Below, in pieces: positions 1 through 9,955 of a stretch of 14,257 bases of DNA (the stretch's first letter is position 1; every line of letters begins with the position of its first letter). Origin of the DNA: Gammaproteobacteria bacterium (lineage in GTDB: Bacteria > Pseudomonadota > Gammaproteobacteria > Steroidobacterales > Steroidobacteraceae); assembly GCA_030040235.1 (NCBI GenBank), contig JASHUC010000118.1, forward strand, positions 1 through 14,257, given 5' to 3'. A program made the translations under genes and the position numbers. Below the pieces are notes generated by a model. It made no database searches, had not been told where the DNA came from, and worked only from the letters and a program-made list of their open reading frames with translations.

Positions 1-729
1 CCTGTCGCCCTCATGTACCACGGCGTCCCGCACGTCGTCATGCTGGCCACCCCCGCCGATCTCGTGGACTACGCCTACGGCTTCACCCTGACCGAGGAGC
101 TCGTGGCGAGCCCCGACGAGATTCGCGACGTGGAGGTTGAGCCCACGAGCGAGGCGGTCGAGGTGCGGATCTCGATCGCCTGGGAGCGCTTTCCGGAGCT
201 GCTGCGGCGCCGGCGTAACCTCACGGGCCGCACGGGCTGCGGCCTGTGCGGTGCCGAGACCCTCGAGGAGGCGATCCGCGAGCGCGCGCGCGTCTCGGGT
301 GGGCCTACGGTCGACATCGCCGAGCTCCACGCGGCGATCGCGCAGCTCGAATCGCTCCAGCCGCTCAACGCCCGCTGCGGCAGCGTGCACGCGGCCGCGT
401 GGGTCATCCCCGGGCGAGGCATCCGTTGCGTCCGCGAGGACGTCGGACGCCACAACGCGCTCGACAAGGTCATCGGCGCCCTGGTGCGTGCGCGGATGGA
501 TCTGGGCGCGGGCTACCTCCTGGTGACGAGTCGCGCGAGCTACGAGATGGTGCAAAAAGCGGCCGCGGTCGGCGTCACTTTCCTCGCCGCATTCTCGGCG
601 CCTACCGCGCGCGCCATCCGCTACGCGAAAAGCAGCGGCCTCACGCTCGTGGCCTTTGCCCGGCGGGACCGCCATGTGGTCTATGCCCATCCCCATCGCG
701 TCGTGGGGCAGCATCCCCCCGGCGAATAA
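1..729 (+). CDS. fdhD: Formate dehydrogenase accessory sulfurtransferase FdhD (5' end missing)
   Basis: FdhD passes sulfur from the cysteine desulfurase to the molybdenum cofactor of formate dehydrogenase, which activates the enzyme in the cytoplasm. The reading frame is open to the first base of the window (residues P-V-A-L before the first ATG at 13), and family members usually have several dozen more residues here, so the gene starts upstream and the ATG at 13 is internal. Visible family motifs are the tP-x-DL-x-dyayGF block (bases 49-84), the paired cysteines of the GCGLCG motif at 238-240 and 247-249 that carry the sulfur, the REDVGRHNALDKV block at 436-474, and the C-terminal SAPTARAIRYAKSSGLTL stretch. 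The gene ends with TAA at 727-729. No formate dehydrogenase subunit is in the window. The gene may share a Mo-enzyme theme with the mod genes at the other end. The family call is secure. Confidence 0.95.
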   Translation, partial: PVALMYHGVPHVVMLATPADLVDYAYGFTLTEELVASPDEIRDVEVEPTSEAVEVRISIAWERFPELLRRRRNLTGRTGCGLCGAETLEEAIRERARVSGGPTVDIAELHAAIAQLESLQPLNARCGSVHAAAWVIPGRGIRCVREDVGRHNALDKVIGALVRARMDLGAGYLLVTSRASYEMVQKAAAVGVTFLAAFSAPTARAIRYAKSSGLTLVAFARRDRHVVYAHPHRVVGQHPPGE

Positions 730-803
730 CTGCTATCGGCACAAACGATTTGCCGCTGCTGCGGCGCAACCGCTACCGTTGAGCCGCACTTCGGGGCACC
801 CCC
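730..803. other. Intergenic gap between fdhD and the methyltransferase gene
   Basis: This 74-base gap holds a small GC hairpin (GCCGC at 752-756, loop TGCT, GCGGC at 761-765). It is not followed by a T run, so I do not call it a terminator. I see no convincing -35/-10 pair. The stretch before the ATG at 804 has only a weak GGGG as a possible ribosome binding site. Confidence 0.4.
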
Positions 804-1994
804 ATGGACCTCGCCAGGAATCAAGCCGTCTCGAGCCTGCGGTCGAGCGATAGCACCGGGTCGCCGCCACCCGATTCCACGCCGTTCCGGTTCTACGACA
901 ATCGCCAGAAATATCTGGCGTTCATCAACACCTGCAACGAGAAATCCGCCGTCGCGCGGCGCGCCATCCAGGAGCTCGCGCACGTGAGGCCCACGCCACC
1001 CGCCATTCGGGTGTTCGATGCCGGCATGGGCGATGCCACCGTGCTCTCGCGGTTGATGCGCGGCACGCATCGCATGTTCCCCACCGTGCCTCTGTCGGTC
1101 GTCGCCAAGGAAATCAGCCTCGAGGACGTGCGGCTCGGGCTCGAGAAGATGCCGGACCGCTTCCAGGAGCATCCCGCGACGCTGCTCGTGGTGACCAATC
1201 TCAACTACGCGGAGGCCCCGCGCCTCATGCCGCGCGACACGCACCTCGCCGCGGCGCTCAACTGGCAGGAAGTGCGGCTCACCGGGAACTCCGCGCACGA
1301 GTACGCCGAACAGATCGAGGAGCTCGGCCCGACGCTCGATTACGGCTGGCAGACCCGCTCGAGCCCCAAGACGGGCAACCCGGTGTACCTGCGGCCCTCG
1401 GTGCTGGTGGTGTACCGCGAGGACCACAAGTTCCTGCTCGATTCGGTCATCCCCAAGCCCGGCAGAATCTTCGAGAACTATGATCTGATCGTCGCCTCCC
1501 AGCCGTGGCGCGCGCGCATGTCGGCGGAGTTCAAGGCGCAGAAGGTGCTCGCGCCGCTCGTGCGCAGCCTCGCCCCGGGCGGACGGCTGCTCGCCATCCA
1601 GTCCTGCGGACGCGACCCGGCGCTCGAGATCATTCAGAAGCTCTGGCCGGGAGAGAATCCCTTCCAGGTGGACCGCCACGAGCTGCTCGCGGCGCTCAAG
1701 AGCGAGCTGGGGCGCGACGCGCGCGACTTCACCCTCGCAGCGCTGCCGGACGAGAAGGCGGTCTTCCGCTACGAGATGCACACGCTGCCTTCGGAGATCG
1801 GCAGCCGGATCGGAACCTCGACGCTCTTTGCAGCCTGGAACGCCGCGATCTACGTCAACCAGATCGAGGACGAGCGGCTCGACTCGGTCGTGCAGAACGG
1901 TGCCTATCTCGAGGCGACGCAGCAGGTGCTGCAGAGGCACGGCGGCCTGTGGTTCAACGACGAGACGTTCGTCGTCACGCGCCGGCGCGCCTGA
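804..1994 (+). CDS. Class I SAM-dependent methyltransferase-like protein, substrate unknown
   Basis: This is a 396-residue protein with Rossmann-fold methyltransferase features. Motif I is VFDAGMGDATVL (about residues 70-81), an acidic loop after strand 2 is at KEIS (102-105, Glu103), motif IV-like NYDLIVASQPW is at 225-235, and the strand after it follows LAPGGRLLAIQS (257-267). The gap between the acidic loop and motif IV is about 120 residues, far longer than in a minimal class I enzyme, so there is probably an inserted domain. The C-terminal 120 residues show no motif I can name. The first 25 residues are Ser/Pro-rich and low in conservation signals, and no strong ribosome binding site precedes 804, so the true start may lie slightly downstream, before FRFYDNRQKYLAF. 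It heads a same-strand run into a MetF-like gene, an adenosine-kinase-like gene, metK and ahcY, which fits a SAM-using enzyme. The substrate cannot be read from the sequence, and catalytic activity is itself inferred. Confidence 0.75.
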   Translation: MDLARNQAVSSLRSSDSTGSPPPDSTPFRFYDNRQKYLAFINTCNEKSAVARRAIQELAHVRPTPPAIRVFDAGMGDATVLSRLMRGTHRMFPTVPLSVVAKEISLEDVRLGLEKMPDRFQEHPATLLVVTNLNYAEAPRLMPRDTHLAAALNWQEVRLTGNSAHEYAEQIEELGPTLDYGWQTRSSPKTGNPVYLRPSVLVVYREDHKFLLDSVIPKPGRIFENYDLIVASQPWRARMSAEFKAQKVLAPLVRSLAPGGRLLAIQSCGRDPALEIIQKLWPGENPFQVDRHELLAALKSELGRDARDFTLAALPDEKAVFRYEMHTLPSEIGSRIGTSTLFAAWNAAIYVNQIEDERLDSVVQNGAYLEATQQVLQRHGGLWFNDETFVVTRRRA

Positions 1995-2060
1995 TCCCGA
2001 GAGGCCCGCCGCTCCCCAGATCCCTTTATCCTTTCACACCATGCGAGATTCCCACCGCCC

Positions 2061-3005
2061 ATGAATGCCACCGTGAACGCGCAGGCGAACGAAGCCGAGC
2101 TCGCAGGCTCGGAGCTCAAGCGCCGCATCATCGATTTCGCTCGCGACACCTCGACGGAAATCTCGCCCCACGATGAGGGGCTCGTGCCCGAGCTTGCGCA
2201 GATCCTGCCGCCGGGGACGACGGTCTACGTCGCCCATACCCCCAAGGCCTCCGTGGACGATGTGGTGCGGGTCGCCTCGAGCGTGCGCGCGACCGGCCTG
2301 AACGCCTCACCGCATATCGTGGCGCGCCGCATCGACAGTGAACGCACGCTGCGCGAGGCGCTGCGCCGCCTGCGCGAGGCAGGCGTCGAGCAGGTGCTGC
2401 TCGTGGCCGGCGACCGCAATCCTCCGGCGGGCGAGTTCACGAGCACCCTCGAGATCCTCGCGACCGGCGCACTCGCCGAGCACGGCTTTCGCACGATCGG
2501 TGTCGCCGGACATCCGGAGGGTCATCCGGCGGTCGGCCCCGAGACGCTGTGGAGCGCTCTTGCGACCAAGCAGGAGTTCGCCGAGCGCACCGGGACGAAA
2601 GTGCACATCGTCACGCAGTTCAGCTTCAATCCGGCGGCGGTGTGCACCTGGGACCGCCAGCTCACCGAGCACGGCATCAAGCTCCCCGTGCACATCGGCA
2701 TCGCAGGTCCCACACCGCTCCCGAAGCTCATCAAGTTCGCCGTCCAGTGCGGCATCGGCGCATCGCTCGGCGCCCTCAGCAAGGGCATGGGCCTCGTCGG
2801 CCGGGTGGCCGGACTCGCCACCTCGCCCGATGAGATGCTGATCGAGCTCGTGCGCCGCTGCGCGCGGCCGGGGACTTCGCACATCGTGCATCCGCATTTC
2901 TACGCCTTCGGCGGCATCGCAGCGACGGCGCGCTGGCTGCGCGGGGTGGTGAACGGCGAGTTCCAGCTCGAGAAGAACGACGAGAAGTTCACGGTGCAGG
3001 CGTGA
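2061..3005 (+). CDS. Divergent 5,10-methylenetetrahydrofolate reductase (MetF family)
   Basis: MetF-family flavoproteins interconvert 5,10-methylene- and 5-methyl-tetrahydrofolate, normally to supply the methyl group for methionine. This 314-residue protein can be matched block by block to classical MetF, but with altered motifs. TEISPH (32-37) stands for FEFFPP and keeps the catalytic Glu (Glu33). ASPHIVAR (82-89) stands for APHLTC. LVAGDRN (114-120) stands for the ALRGD loop and keeps the flavin-contacting Asp (Asp118). HPEGHP (151-156), VTQFSFN (184-190) and HPHFYAFGG (277-285) match YPEVHP, ITQFFFD and HFYTLN. The motif matches were made from memory. The start is ATG 2061. No good Shine-Dalgarno lies before it, though TATCCT around 2028-2033 could be a -10 element. 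Its last codons overlap the start of the kinase gene by four bases. Direction of reaction and reductant are unknown. A distinct MetF-like enzyme working in the oxidative direction is possible. Confidence 0.85.
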   Translation: MNATVNAQANEAELAGSELKRRIIDFARDTSTEISPHDEGLVPELAQILPPGTTVYVAHTPKASVDDVVRVASSVRATGLNASPHIVARRIDSERTLREALRRLREAGVEQVLLVAGDRNPPAGEFTSTLEILATGALAEHGFRTIGVAGHPEGHPAVGPETLWSALATKQEFAERTGTKVHIVTQFSFNPAAVCTWDRQLTEHGIKLPVHIGIAGPTPLPKLIKFAVQCGIGASLGALSKGMGLVGRVAGLATSPDEMLIELVRRCARPGTSHIVHPHFYAFGGIAATARWLRGVVNGEFQLEKNDEKFTVQA

Positions 3006-3994
3006 GCGGCCGGGCGCTCATCTGTGGATCGGTCGCCTACGACACCATCATGGTGTTCGACGGCCGATTCCGTGAGCACATCCTGCCCGACAAGATCCAC
3101 ATCCTGAACGTGTCGTTTCTCGTGCCGCAGATGCGCCGCGAGTTCGGCGGTTGCGCGGGCAACATCGCCTACAACCTGCGGCTGCTCGGTGATGTCGGCT
3201 ATCCCATGGCGACGGTGGGCCACGACTTCGGCCCGTACGCCGAATGGATGGCAAGGAACGGCGTGCCGCGCGATCACGTGCGCCTCGTCGAGGGCGAGTT
3301 CACCGCCCAGGGATTCGTCACGACCGATCTCGATGACAACCAGATCTGGGCATTTCATCCCGGAGCGATGCAGCAGTCACACCTCAACCGGGTCACCGAC
3401 GCTCCGGGCGTCACGCTCGGGATCGTGGCGCCGGATGCTCGCCAGGGCATGCTCGAGCACGCCGAGCAGTTTGCGCGGGCCCGCGTTCCCTTCGTCTTCG
3501 ACCCCGGCCAGGGCCTGCCGCTGTTTGACGGCGGGGAACTGCGCAGATTCATCGAGCAGGCGCGCTGGGTCGCGATGAACGATTATGAATGGCAGGTCGT
3601 TCAGCAGCGCACCGGCTGGTCGGCGGCCGATGTCGTGCGGCGCGTCGAGGCGCTCATCGTCACGCGCGGCGCCGAGGGGTCGGTCATCCACACCAAGAGC
3701 GGCGAGCTCACGATTCCCTGCGCGCGGGCGCGCGCCGTCGTCGATCCGACCGGGTGCGGCGATGCCTACCGCGCCGGGCTGCTTCACGGGCTGCTCCGCG
3801 AGCTCGACTGGGAGCTCACCGGACGCGTCGCCTCGCTCCTCGGGGCGCTGAAGATCGAGACACGCGGCACGCAGAATCATCGGTTCTCCGCCGCCGAATT
3901 CGCACGGCGCTTCGAGGAGAGCTTCGGCACGGCCTTGCCCGCCCAGGCGCTCCCTTCCGGGCGCGCGGCAAGCCCGGAGGCTGCTAATCTCTAG
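3002..3994 (+). CDS. PfkB-family kinase, adenosine-kinase-like
   Basis: This is a 330-residue ribokinase/PfkB-fold sugar or nucleoside kinase. The family phosphorylates a hydroxymethyl group with ATP. Here the likely substrate is adenosine released by AhcY, giving AMP. Visible features are the N-terminal [12 protein letters not shown] strand, the substrate-side glycine motif [13 protein letters not shown] (47-59), NDYE (193-196), TRGAEG (221-226), and the PfkB signature 2 [12 protein letters not shown] (248-259) with the anion hole GCG and catalytic base Asp254. The start is GTG at 3002, inside the last codons of the MetF-like gene (GTGA overlap), which implies translational coupling. The C-terminal 20 residues are Ala/Pro-rich and probably disordered. 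Similar kinases are, to my recollection, annotated as adenosine kinase or as plain carbohydrate kinase in beta- and gammaproteobacteria. The location two genes before ahcY supports adenosine, but specificity is inferred. Confidence 0.85.
   Translation: MSGRALICGSVAYDTIMVFDGRFREHILPDKIHILNVSFLVPQMRREFGGCAGNIAYNLRLLGDVGYPMATVGHDFGPYAEWMARNGVPRDHVRLVEGEFTAQGFVTTDLDDNQIWAFHPGAMQQSHLNRVTDAPGVTLGIVAPDARQGMLEHAEQFARARVPFVFDPGQGLPLFDGGELRRFIEQARWVAMNDYEWQVVQQRTGWSAADVVRRVEALIVTRGAEGSVIHTKSGELTIPCARARAVVDPTGCGDAYRAGLLHGLLRELDWELTGRVASLLGALKIETRGTQNHRFSAAEFARRFEESFGTALPAQALPSGRAASPEAANL
3982..3990 (+). promoter_or_regulatory. Possible extended -10 promoter for metK
   Basis: TGC followed by TAATCT matches the extended -10 pattern (TG-N-T-A....T), lying at the end of the kinase coding region. 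Transcription would start near 3997, giving a leader of about 60 bases that begins with the hairpin at 3994-4032. No good -35 is present, so an extended -10 or activator-dependent promoter is the only reading. This is a pattern match only. Confidence 0.4.
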
Positions 3995-4032
3995 GGGGCC
4001 GTGCAGCTCAGCCGCACCGGCCCGAAGCCCCC
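3994..4032 (+). other. GC-rich hairpin in the metK leader
   Basis: Two overlapping stems can form. One pairs 3996-4004 (GGGCCGTGC) with 4014-4023 (GCACCGGCCC, one bulged C), closing a 9-base loop. The other pairs 3994-3999 (GGGGGC) with 4027-4032 (GCCCCC). They compete for 3996-3999. There is no T run after the hairpin, so it is not a classical terminator, and it ends 8 bases before the AGGA at 4041-4044 that is the best ribosome binding site for metK. I could not match it to the SAM, SAM/SAH or SAH riboswitch consensus sequences I know. Confidence 0.5.
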
Positions 4033-4056
4033 ACACTTCTAGGACTCAACATTCCC

Positions 4057-5232
<1,176 letters not shown>

Positions 5233-5269
5233 GTTCACGGTCGGTACACAATTTCTGGAGTGTGACTCT

Positions 5270-6702
<1,433 letters not shown>

Positions 6703-6703
<1 letters not shown>

Positions 6704-7593
6704 TGATGAACGAGACGGCGAAAGCCGAGACGGGCACCGGCCCGATCGTGCTCGATGGCAAGGCGACGGCCGCGAAGGAGCGCGCGCGCACCGCGGAGCG
6801 GGCCGCCGCGTTCGCGGCCAAGGCCGGGCGCAGGCCCGGCCTTGCGGTCGTGCAGGTGGGCGACAACGCGGCCTCGACCGTCTACGTGCGCAACAAGCGT
6901 AAGTCGTGCGGGGAGGTCGGCATCGAATCCTTCGCGCACGATCTGCCCTCGAGCACCCCCGCGAGCGAGCTGCTCGACCTCGTTGCGAGACTCAATCACG
7001 ACGATCGCGTGGACGGCATCCTCGTGCAAATGCCGCTGCCGAAGGGAATCGAGTCCGACCGCATCGTGGATGCGGTGGATCCGGCGAAGGACGTGGACGG
7101 ATTCCATCCGACCAACACCGGCCTGCTCGCGCAGAAGCGGCCGCGGCTGCGGCCCTGCACGCCCTACGGGGTGATTCGCCTCGCCGAGGCCTATCGAATC
7201 GCGCTCACCGGCTTGCGCGCCGTGGTGGTGGGCGCCTCGAACATCGTCGGCCGTCCCATGGCCCTCGAGCTGCTGCTCGCCCGCTCGACCGTCACGGTCT
7301 GCCATACCGGCACGCGCGATCTGCGCTCCGAGGTCGAGCGCGCCGAGGTCCTGGTCGCGGCGGTGGGCAAGCCGCACTTCGTTCCCGGTGAGTGGATCCG
7401 CCCGGGCGCGGCGGTTTTCGACGTCGGCATCAACCGGTTACCGTCGGGAAACCTGGTGGGCGACGTGGAGTACGAAGCCGCAGCGCAGCGGGCGCGGTGG
7501 ATCACGCCGGTGCCGGGCGGGATCGGCCCGATGACCATCGCGATGCTGCTGTCCAACACCGTCGATGCCGCCTACTGGCGCACAGGGCTGTAA
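6703..7593 (+). CDS. folD: Bifunctional methylenetetrahydrofolate dehydrogenase / methenyltetrahydrofolate cyclohydrolase
   Basis: FolD interconverts 5,10-methylene-, 5,10-methenyl- and 10-formyl-tetrahydrofolate, usually with NADP. The 296-residue product (295 if the second ATG at 6706 is used) is typical in length. It has [15 protein letters not shown] (53-67) with the catalytic Tyr61 and Lys65, the [11 protein letters not shown] signature, KDVDGFHP with the substrate-binding Asp, RPCTPYGV, the nucleotide-binding [14 protein letters not shown], and the C-terminal [19 protein letters not shown]. The sequence around the start is TGATGATG, so the stop of ahcY (6701-6703) overlaps the first ATG by one base and translation is probably coupled; there is no strong separate ribosome binding site. 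The N-terminal extension of about 12 residues before IVLDGK is slightly long. Sitting after ahcY, it can supply methylene-folate to the MetF-like enzyme upstream, or drain C1 units toward formyl-folate. Confidence 0.97.
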
Positions 7594-7637
7594 TCGCGGC
7601 ATCATGACAGGCTGCATCATCGCGTAAAGGTGCAGTC
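7594..7637 (+). other. cstA upstream gap with ribosome binding site and short direct repeat
   Basis: The 44-base gap holds two copies of GCATCAT at 7599-7605 and 7614-7620, 15 bases apart start to start, and a ribosome binding site AAAGGTG at 7626-7632 placed 5 bases before the cstA ATG. The repeat could be an operator but is too short to claim. I see no terminator for folD, so readthrough from the SAM-cycle genes is possible. Confidence 0.4.
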
Positions 7638-9728
7638 ATGCTCGGACGCCTCCTCGGCATTGTGTTGGCGGTGATCGGCGCGTTCGCGGTCGGGGGCATT
7701 GCCCTGCACCGCCACGAGCCGATCAATGCGATGTGGCTCATCGTCGCCGCGGTCTGCATTTACACCATCGGCTACCGCTTCTATGCCGCGTGGATCACGG
7801 CGCGGGTGTTCGAGGCCAATTCGAGGCGCGCGTGCCCGGCCGATCGCCTCAACGACGGGCGCGACTTCGTCCCGACGCACCGCTGGATCGTCTTCGGACA
7901 TCACTTCGCGGCGATCGCCGGCCCCGGCCCGCTCGTCGGCCCGACCCTTGCAGCGCAGTTCGGCTATCTCCCCGGGACGCTCTGGATCCTGTTCGGCGCG
8001 GTGCTCGGCGGGTGCGTCCAGGACATGACGATCCTGTTCCTGTCCACGCGCCGCGACGGGCGCAGTCTCGGCCAGATGGCGCGCGATGAGCTCGGCCCCT
8101 TCGGCGGCTTCGCGGCGCTCGTCGGTACGCTCCTCATCATGATCATCCTCATCGCCGTGCTCGCCCTCGTGGTGGTGAATGCGATGAAGGGCAGCCCCTG
8201 GGCGACGTTCTCCGTGGCCGCCACCATCCCGATCGGCATCCTGATCGGCATCTACTTGCGCTATCTGCGGCCGGGCCGCGTGCTCGAGGCCACGGTCATC
8301 GGCATGGCGCTGCTCATTCTCGGCGTGGCCGCCGGCGGTTGGGTGGATCAGAGCGCGACGCTGCGGCCGCTGTTCGACTGGTCCGGCCCCGGGCTCGCGG
8401 AGTTCGTGATCGCTTATGGATGGGTCGCGGCGATCATCCCCGTGTGGCTGCTGCTCGCACCGCGCGGCTATGTCTCGACCTTCCTCAAGCTCGGTGTGAT
8501 CGGGCTGCTCGCCGTCGCGATCGTCGTGATCCATCCCGAGCTCAAGATGCCCGCGCTGACGCAGTTCACGCACGGCAACGGCCCCATCTTCGCCGGCAAG
8601 ATCTTCCCCTTCGTCTTCATCACGATCGCCTGCGGGGCGGTCTCGGGCTTCCATGCGCTCATCTCGAGCGGCACCACGCCGAAGATGATCGGCGATGAGA
8701 ACGACGTGCGCCTCGTCGGCTACGGCAGCATGGCGCTCGAGTCCTTCGTCGCCATCATGGCGGTGATCGCGGCGACGCTGCTCGATCCCGGCGTGTTCTT
8801 CGCGATCAACACGGGCGCCGGGATCGTCGGGGCGACGCCCCAGGCCGCCGTCGCGACGATCTCGAGCTGGGGATTCCCGGTGACGGTCGATCAGATGCAG
8901 GGTCTCGCGCGCGAGATGGGCGAGCACACGCTCTTCGCCCGCACGGGTGGTGCGCCGTCGCTCGCGGTCGGCATGGCGACCATCTTCAGCTCGACCTTCG
9001 GCAAGGGACTGCTCGCGATGTGGTACCACTTCGCGCTCATGTTCGAGGCGGTGTTCATCCTCACGACCATCGATGCGGGGACGCGCGTCGGGCGGTTCAT
9101 GCTGCAGGATTTCCTCGGCCACTTCTGGAAGCCGCTCGGCCGGGTCTCGTGGTACCCCTCGGTGCTGGCGACGAGCGCCGTCATCGTCGCGGCGTGGGGC
9201 TACTTCCTCTACATCGGCGTGATCGACCCGAACGGCGGTATACACATTCTCTGGCCGCTCTTCGGCATCGCGAATCAGATGCTCGCCACCATCGCGCTCT
9301 CGGTCGCGACGGGGATCCTCATCAAGTCCGGTAAGCTCAAGTACTCGTGGGTGACCGGCGGGCCCCTCGCGTGGCTCGCGATCGTCACGACGGTCGCGGC
9401 CTGGCAGAAGGTGTTCAGTGCCGACCCGAACCTGGGTTTCTTCTCCGGCGCAGCCGATATGGCCCACAAGCTCGCGATCGGGGCACTCTCACCGGATCGA
9501 GCCGCGGTCGCCTCGAAGCTCATCTTCAATCAGCAGCTCGATGGCTGGCTCACCGTGATCTTCACGCTGATCGTGTGGCTCATCATCGCGGACATGCTGC
9601 GGGTCGCGGTGCGCTCGGTGCGCGGGCTGCCGACGCTCGCGAGCTCGGAGGCGCCTTTCGTCGCCCGCATCCACCAAGCGGCGCACGGCAATGGCATCCC
9701 GGCGACGGGCGGGACGGCGGCAACATGA
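7638..9728 (+). CDS. cstA: Carbon starvation protein CstA, inner-membrane pyruvate/peptide transporter
   Basis: CstA-family proteins are large inner-membrane transporters linked to uptake of peptides and pyruvate under carbon limitation. The 696-residue product matches the roughly 700 residues of E. coli CstA and is strongly hydrophobic throughout, with well over a dozen likely membrane helices starting at residues 4-22 and 31-50. Family-diagnostic blocks are HRWIVFGHHFAAIAGPGPL (81-99, the most conserved part), the QFGYLPGTLWILFGAVLGGCVQD stretch, and SGTTPKMI (344-351). The start ATG 7638 has an AAAGGTG ribosome binding site. Its TGA overlaps the ATG of ybdD by four bases (ATGA at 9725-9728), the usual arrangement for this pair. 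No regulatory gene such as a btsSR-type two-component system is seen here. The family assignment is secure. The actual substrate in this organism is unknown. Confidence 0.97.
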   Translation: MLGRLLGIVLAVIGAFAVGGIALHRHEPINAMWLIVAAVCIYTIGYRFYAAWITARVFEANSRRACPADRLNDGRDFVPTHRWIVFGHHFAAIAGPGPLVGPTLAAQFGYLPGTLWILFGAVLGGCVQDMTILFLSTRRDGRSLGQMARDELGPFGGFAALVGTLLIMIILIAVLALVVVNAMKGSPWATFSVAATIPIGILIGIYLRYLRPGRVLEATVIGMALLILGVAAGGWVDQSATLRPLFDWSGPGLAEFVIAYGWVAAIIPVWLLLAPRGYVSTFLKLGVIGLLAVAIVVIHPELKMPALTQFTHGNGPIFAGKIFPFVFITIACGAVSGFHALISSGTTPKMIGDENDVRLVGYGSMALESFVAIMAVIAATLLDPGVFFAINTGAGIVGATPQAAVATISSWGFPVTVDQMQGLAREMGEHTLFARTGGAPSLAVGMATIFSSTFGKGLLAMWYHFALMFEAVFILTTIDAGTRVGRFMLQDFLGHFWKPLGRVSWYPSVLATSAVIVAAWGYFLYIGVIDPNGGIHILWPLFGIANQMLATIALSVATGILIKSGKLKYSWVTGGPLAWLAIVTTVAAWQKVFSADPNLGFFSGAADMAHKLAIGALSPDRAAVASKLIFNQQLDGWLTVIFTLIVWLIIADMLRVAVRSVRGLPTLASSEAPFVARIHQAAHGNGIPATGGTAAT

Positions 9729-9940
9729 CCGCCATATCCACCGCGGTGCTCGGATCGAGGGTCGTCACCTCGCTGCGCGCGCTGTGGCGCGGGCTGCGTG
9801 CCGTGACGGGCGACGACGCTTACGAGCGTTACCTCTGCCATCATGGCGAGCAGCATCCCGGGTCGCCCCCGTTGTCACGGCGGGCGTTTTACGTGGCCGA
9901 GCAGCAGCGTCAGTGGAACCGCATCAACCGCTGCTGCTGA
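9725..9940 (+). CDS. YbdD/YjiX family small protein, CstA partner
   Basis: This is a 71-residue cytoplasmic-type small protein of the YbdD/YjiX family (formerly DUF466), encoded beside cstA-type genes in many proteobacteria and thought to be needed for the transporter to work. Visible family features are the central Y-E-R-Y-L-C-H-H segment, HPGSPPLSRRAFY, and the conserved C-terminal Arg-Cys-Cys that also ends E. coli YbdD. The N-terminus up to about residue 12 varies within the family. It starts at ATG 9725 inside the cstA stop (ATGA overlap), so it is translationally coupled to cstA. The gap to the Rieske gene downstream is only 15 bases, so all three are probably transcribed together. Confidence 0.93.
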   Translation: MTAISTAVLGSRVVTSLRALWRGLRAVTGDDAYERYLCHHGEQHPGSPPLSRRAFYVAEQQRQWNRINRCC

Positions 9941-9955
9941 GAGGCGAGGATTGAA

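Noticed and set aside
752..765. Terminator after fdhD
   Set aside because: The stem is only 5 base pairs and lacks a T run.
681..1940. 419-residue minus-strand open frame opposite the methyltransferase gene
   Set aside because: The product is Arg/Leu/Glu/His-rich with no motifs, while the plus strand shows methyltransferase motifs.
3994..4056. Known SAM, SAM/SAH or SAH riboswitch before metK
   Set aside because: A hairpin is present, but the conserved core sequences of the classes I can recall do not match, so only a generic leader structure is reported.
7617..9467. 616-residue open frame on the minus strand opposite cstA
   Set aside because: Its product is very rich in Arg, Asp, Glu and His with no recognisable domain, as expected for an antisense frame of a high-G+C gene. 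cstA on the plus strand is certain.
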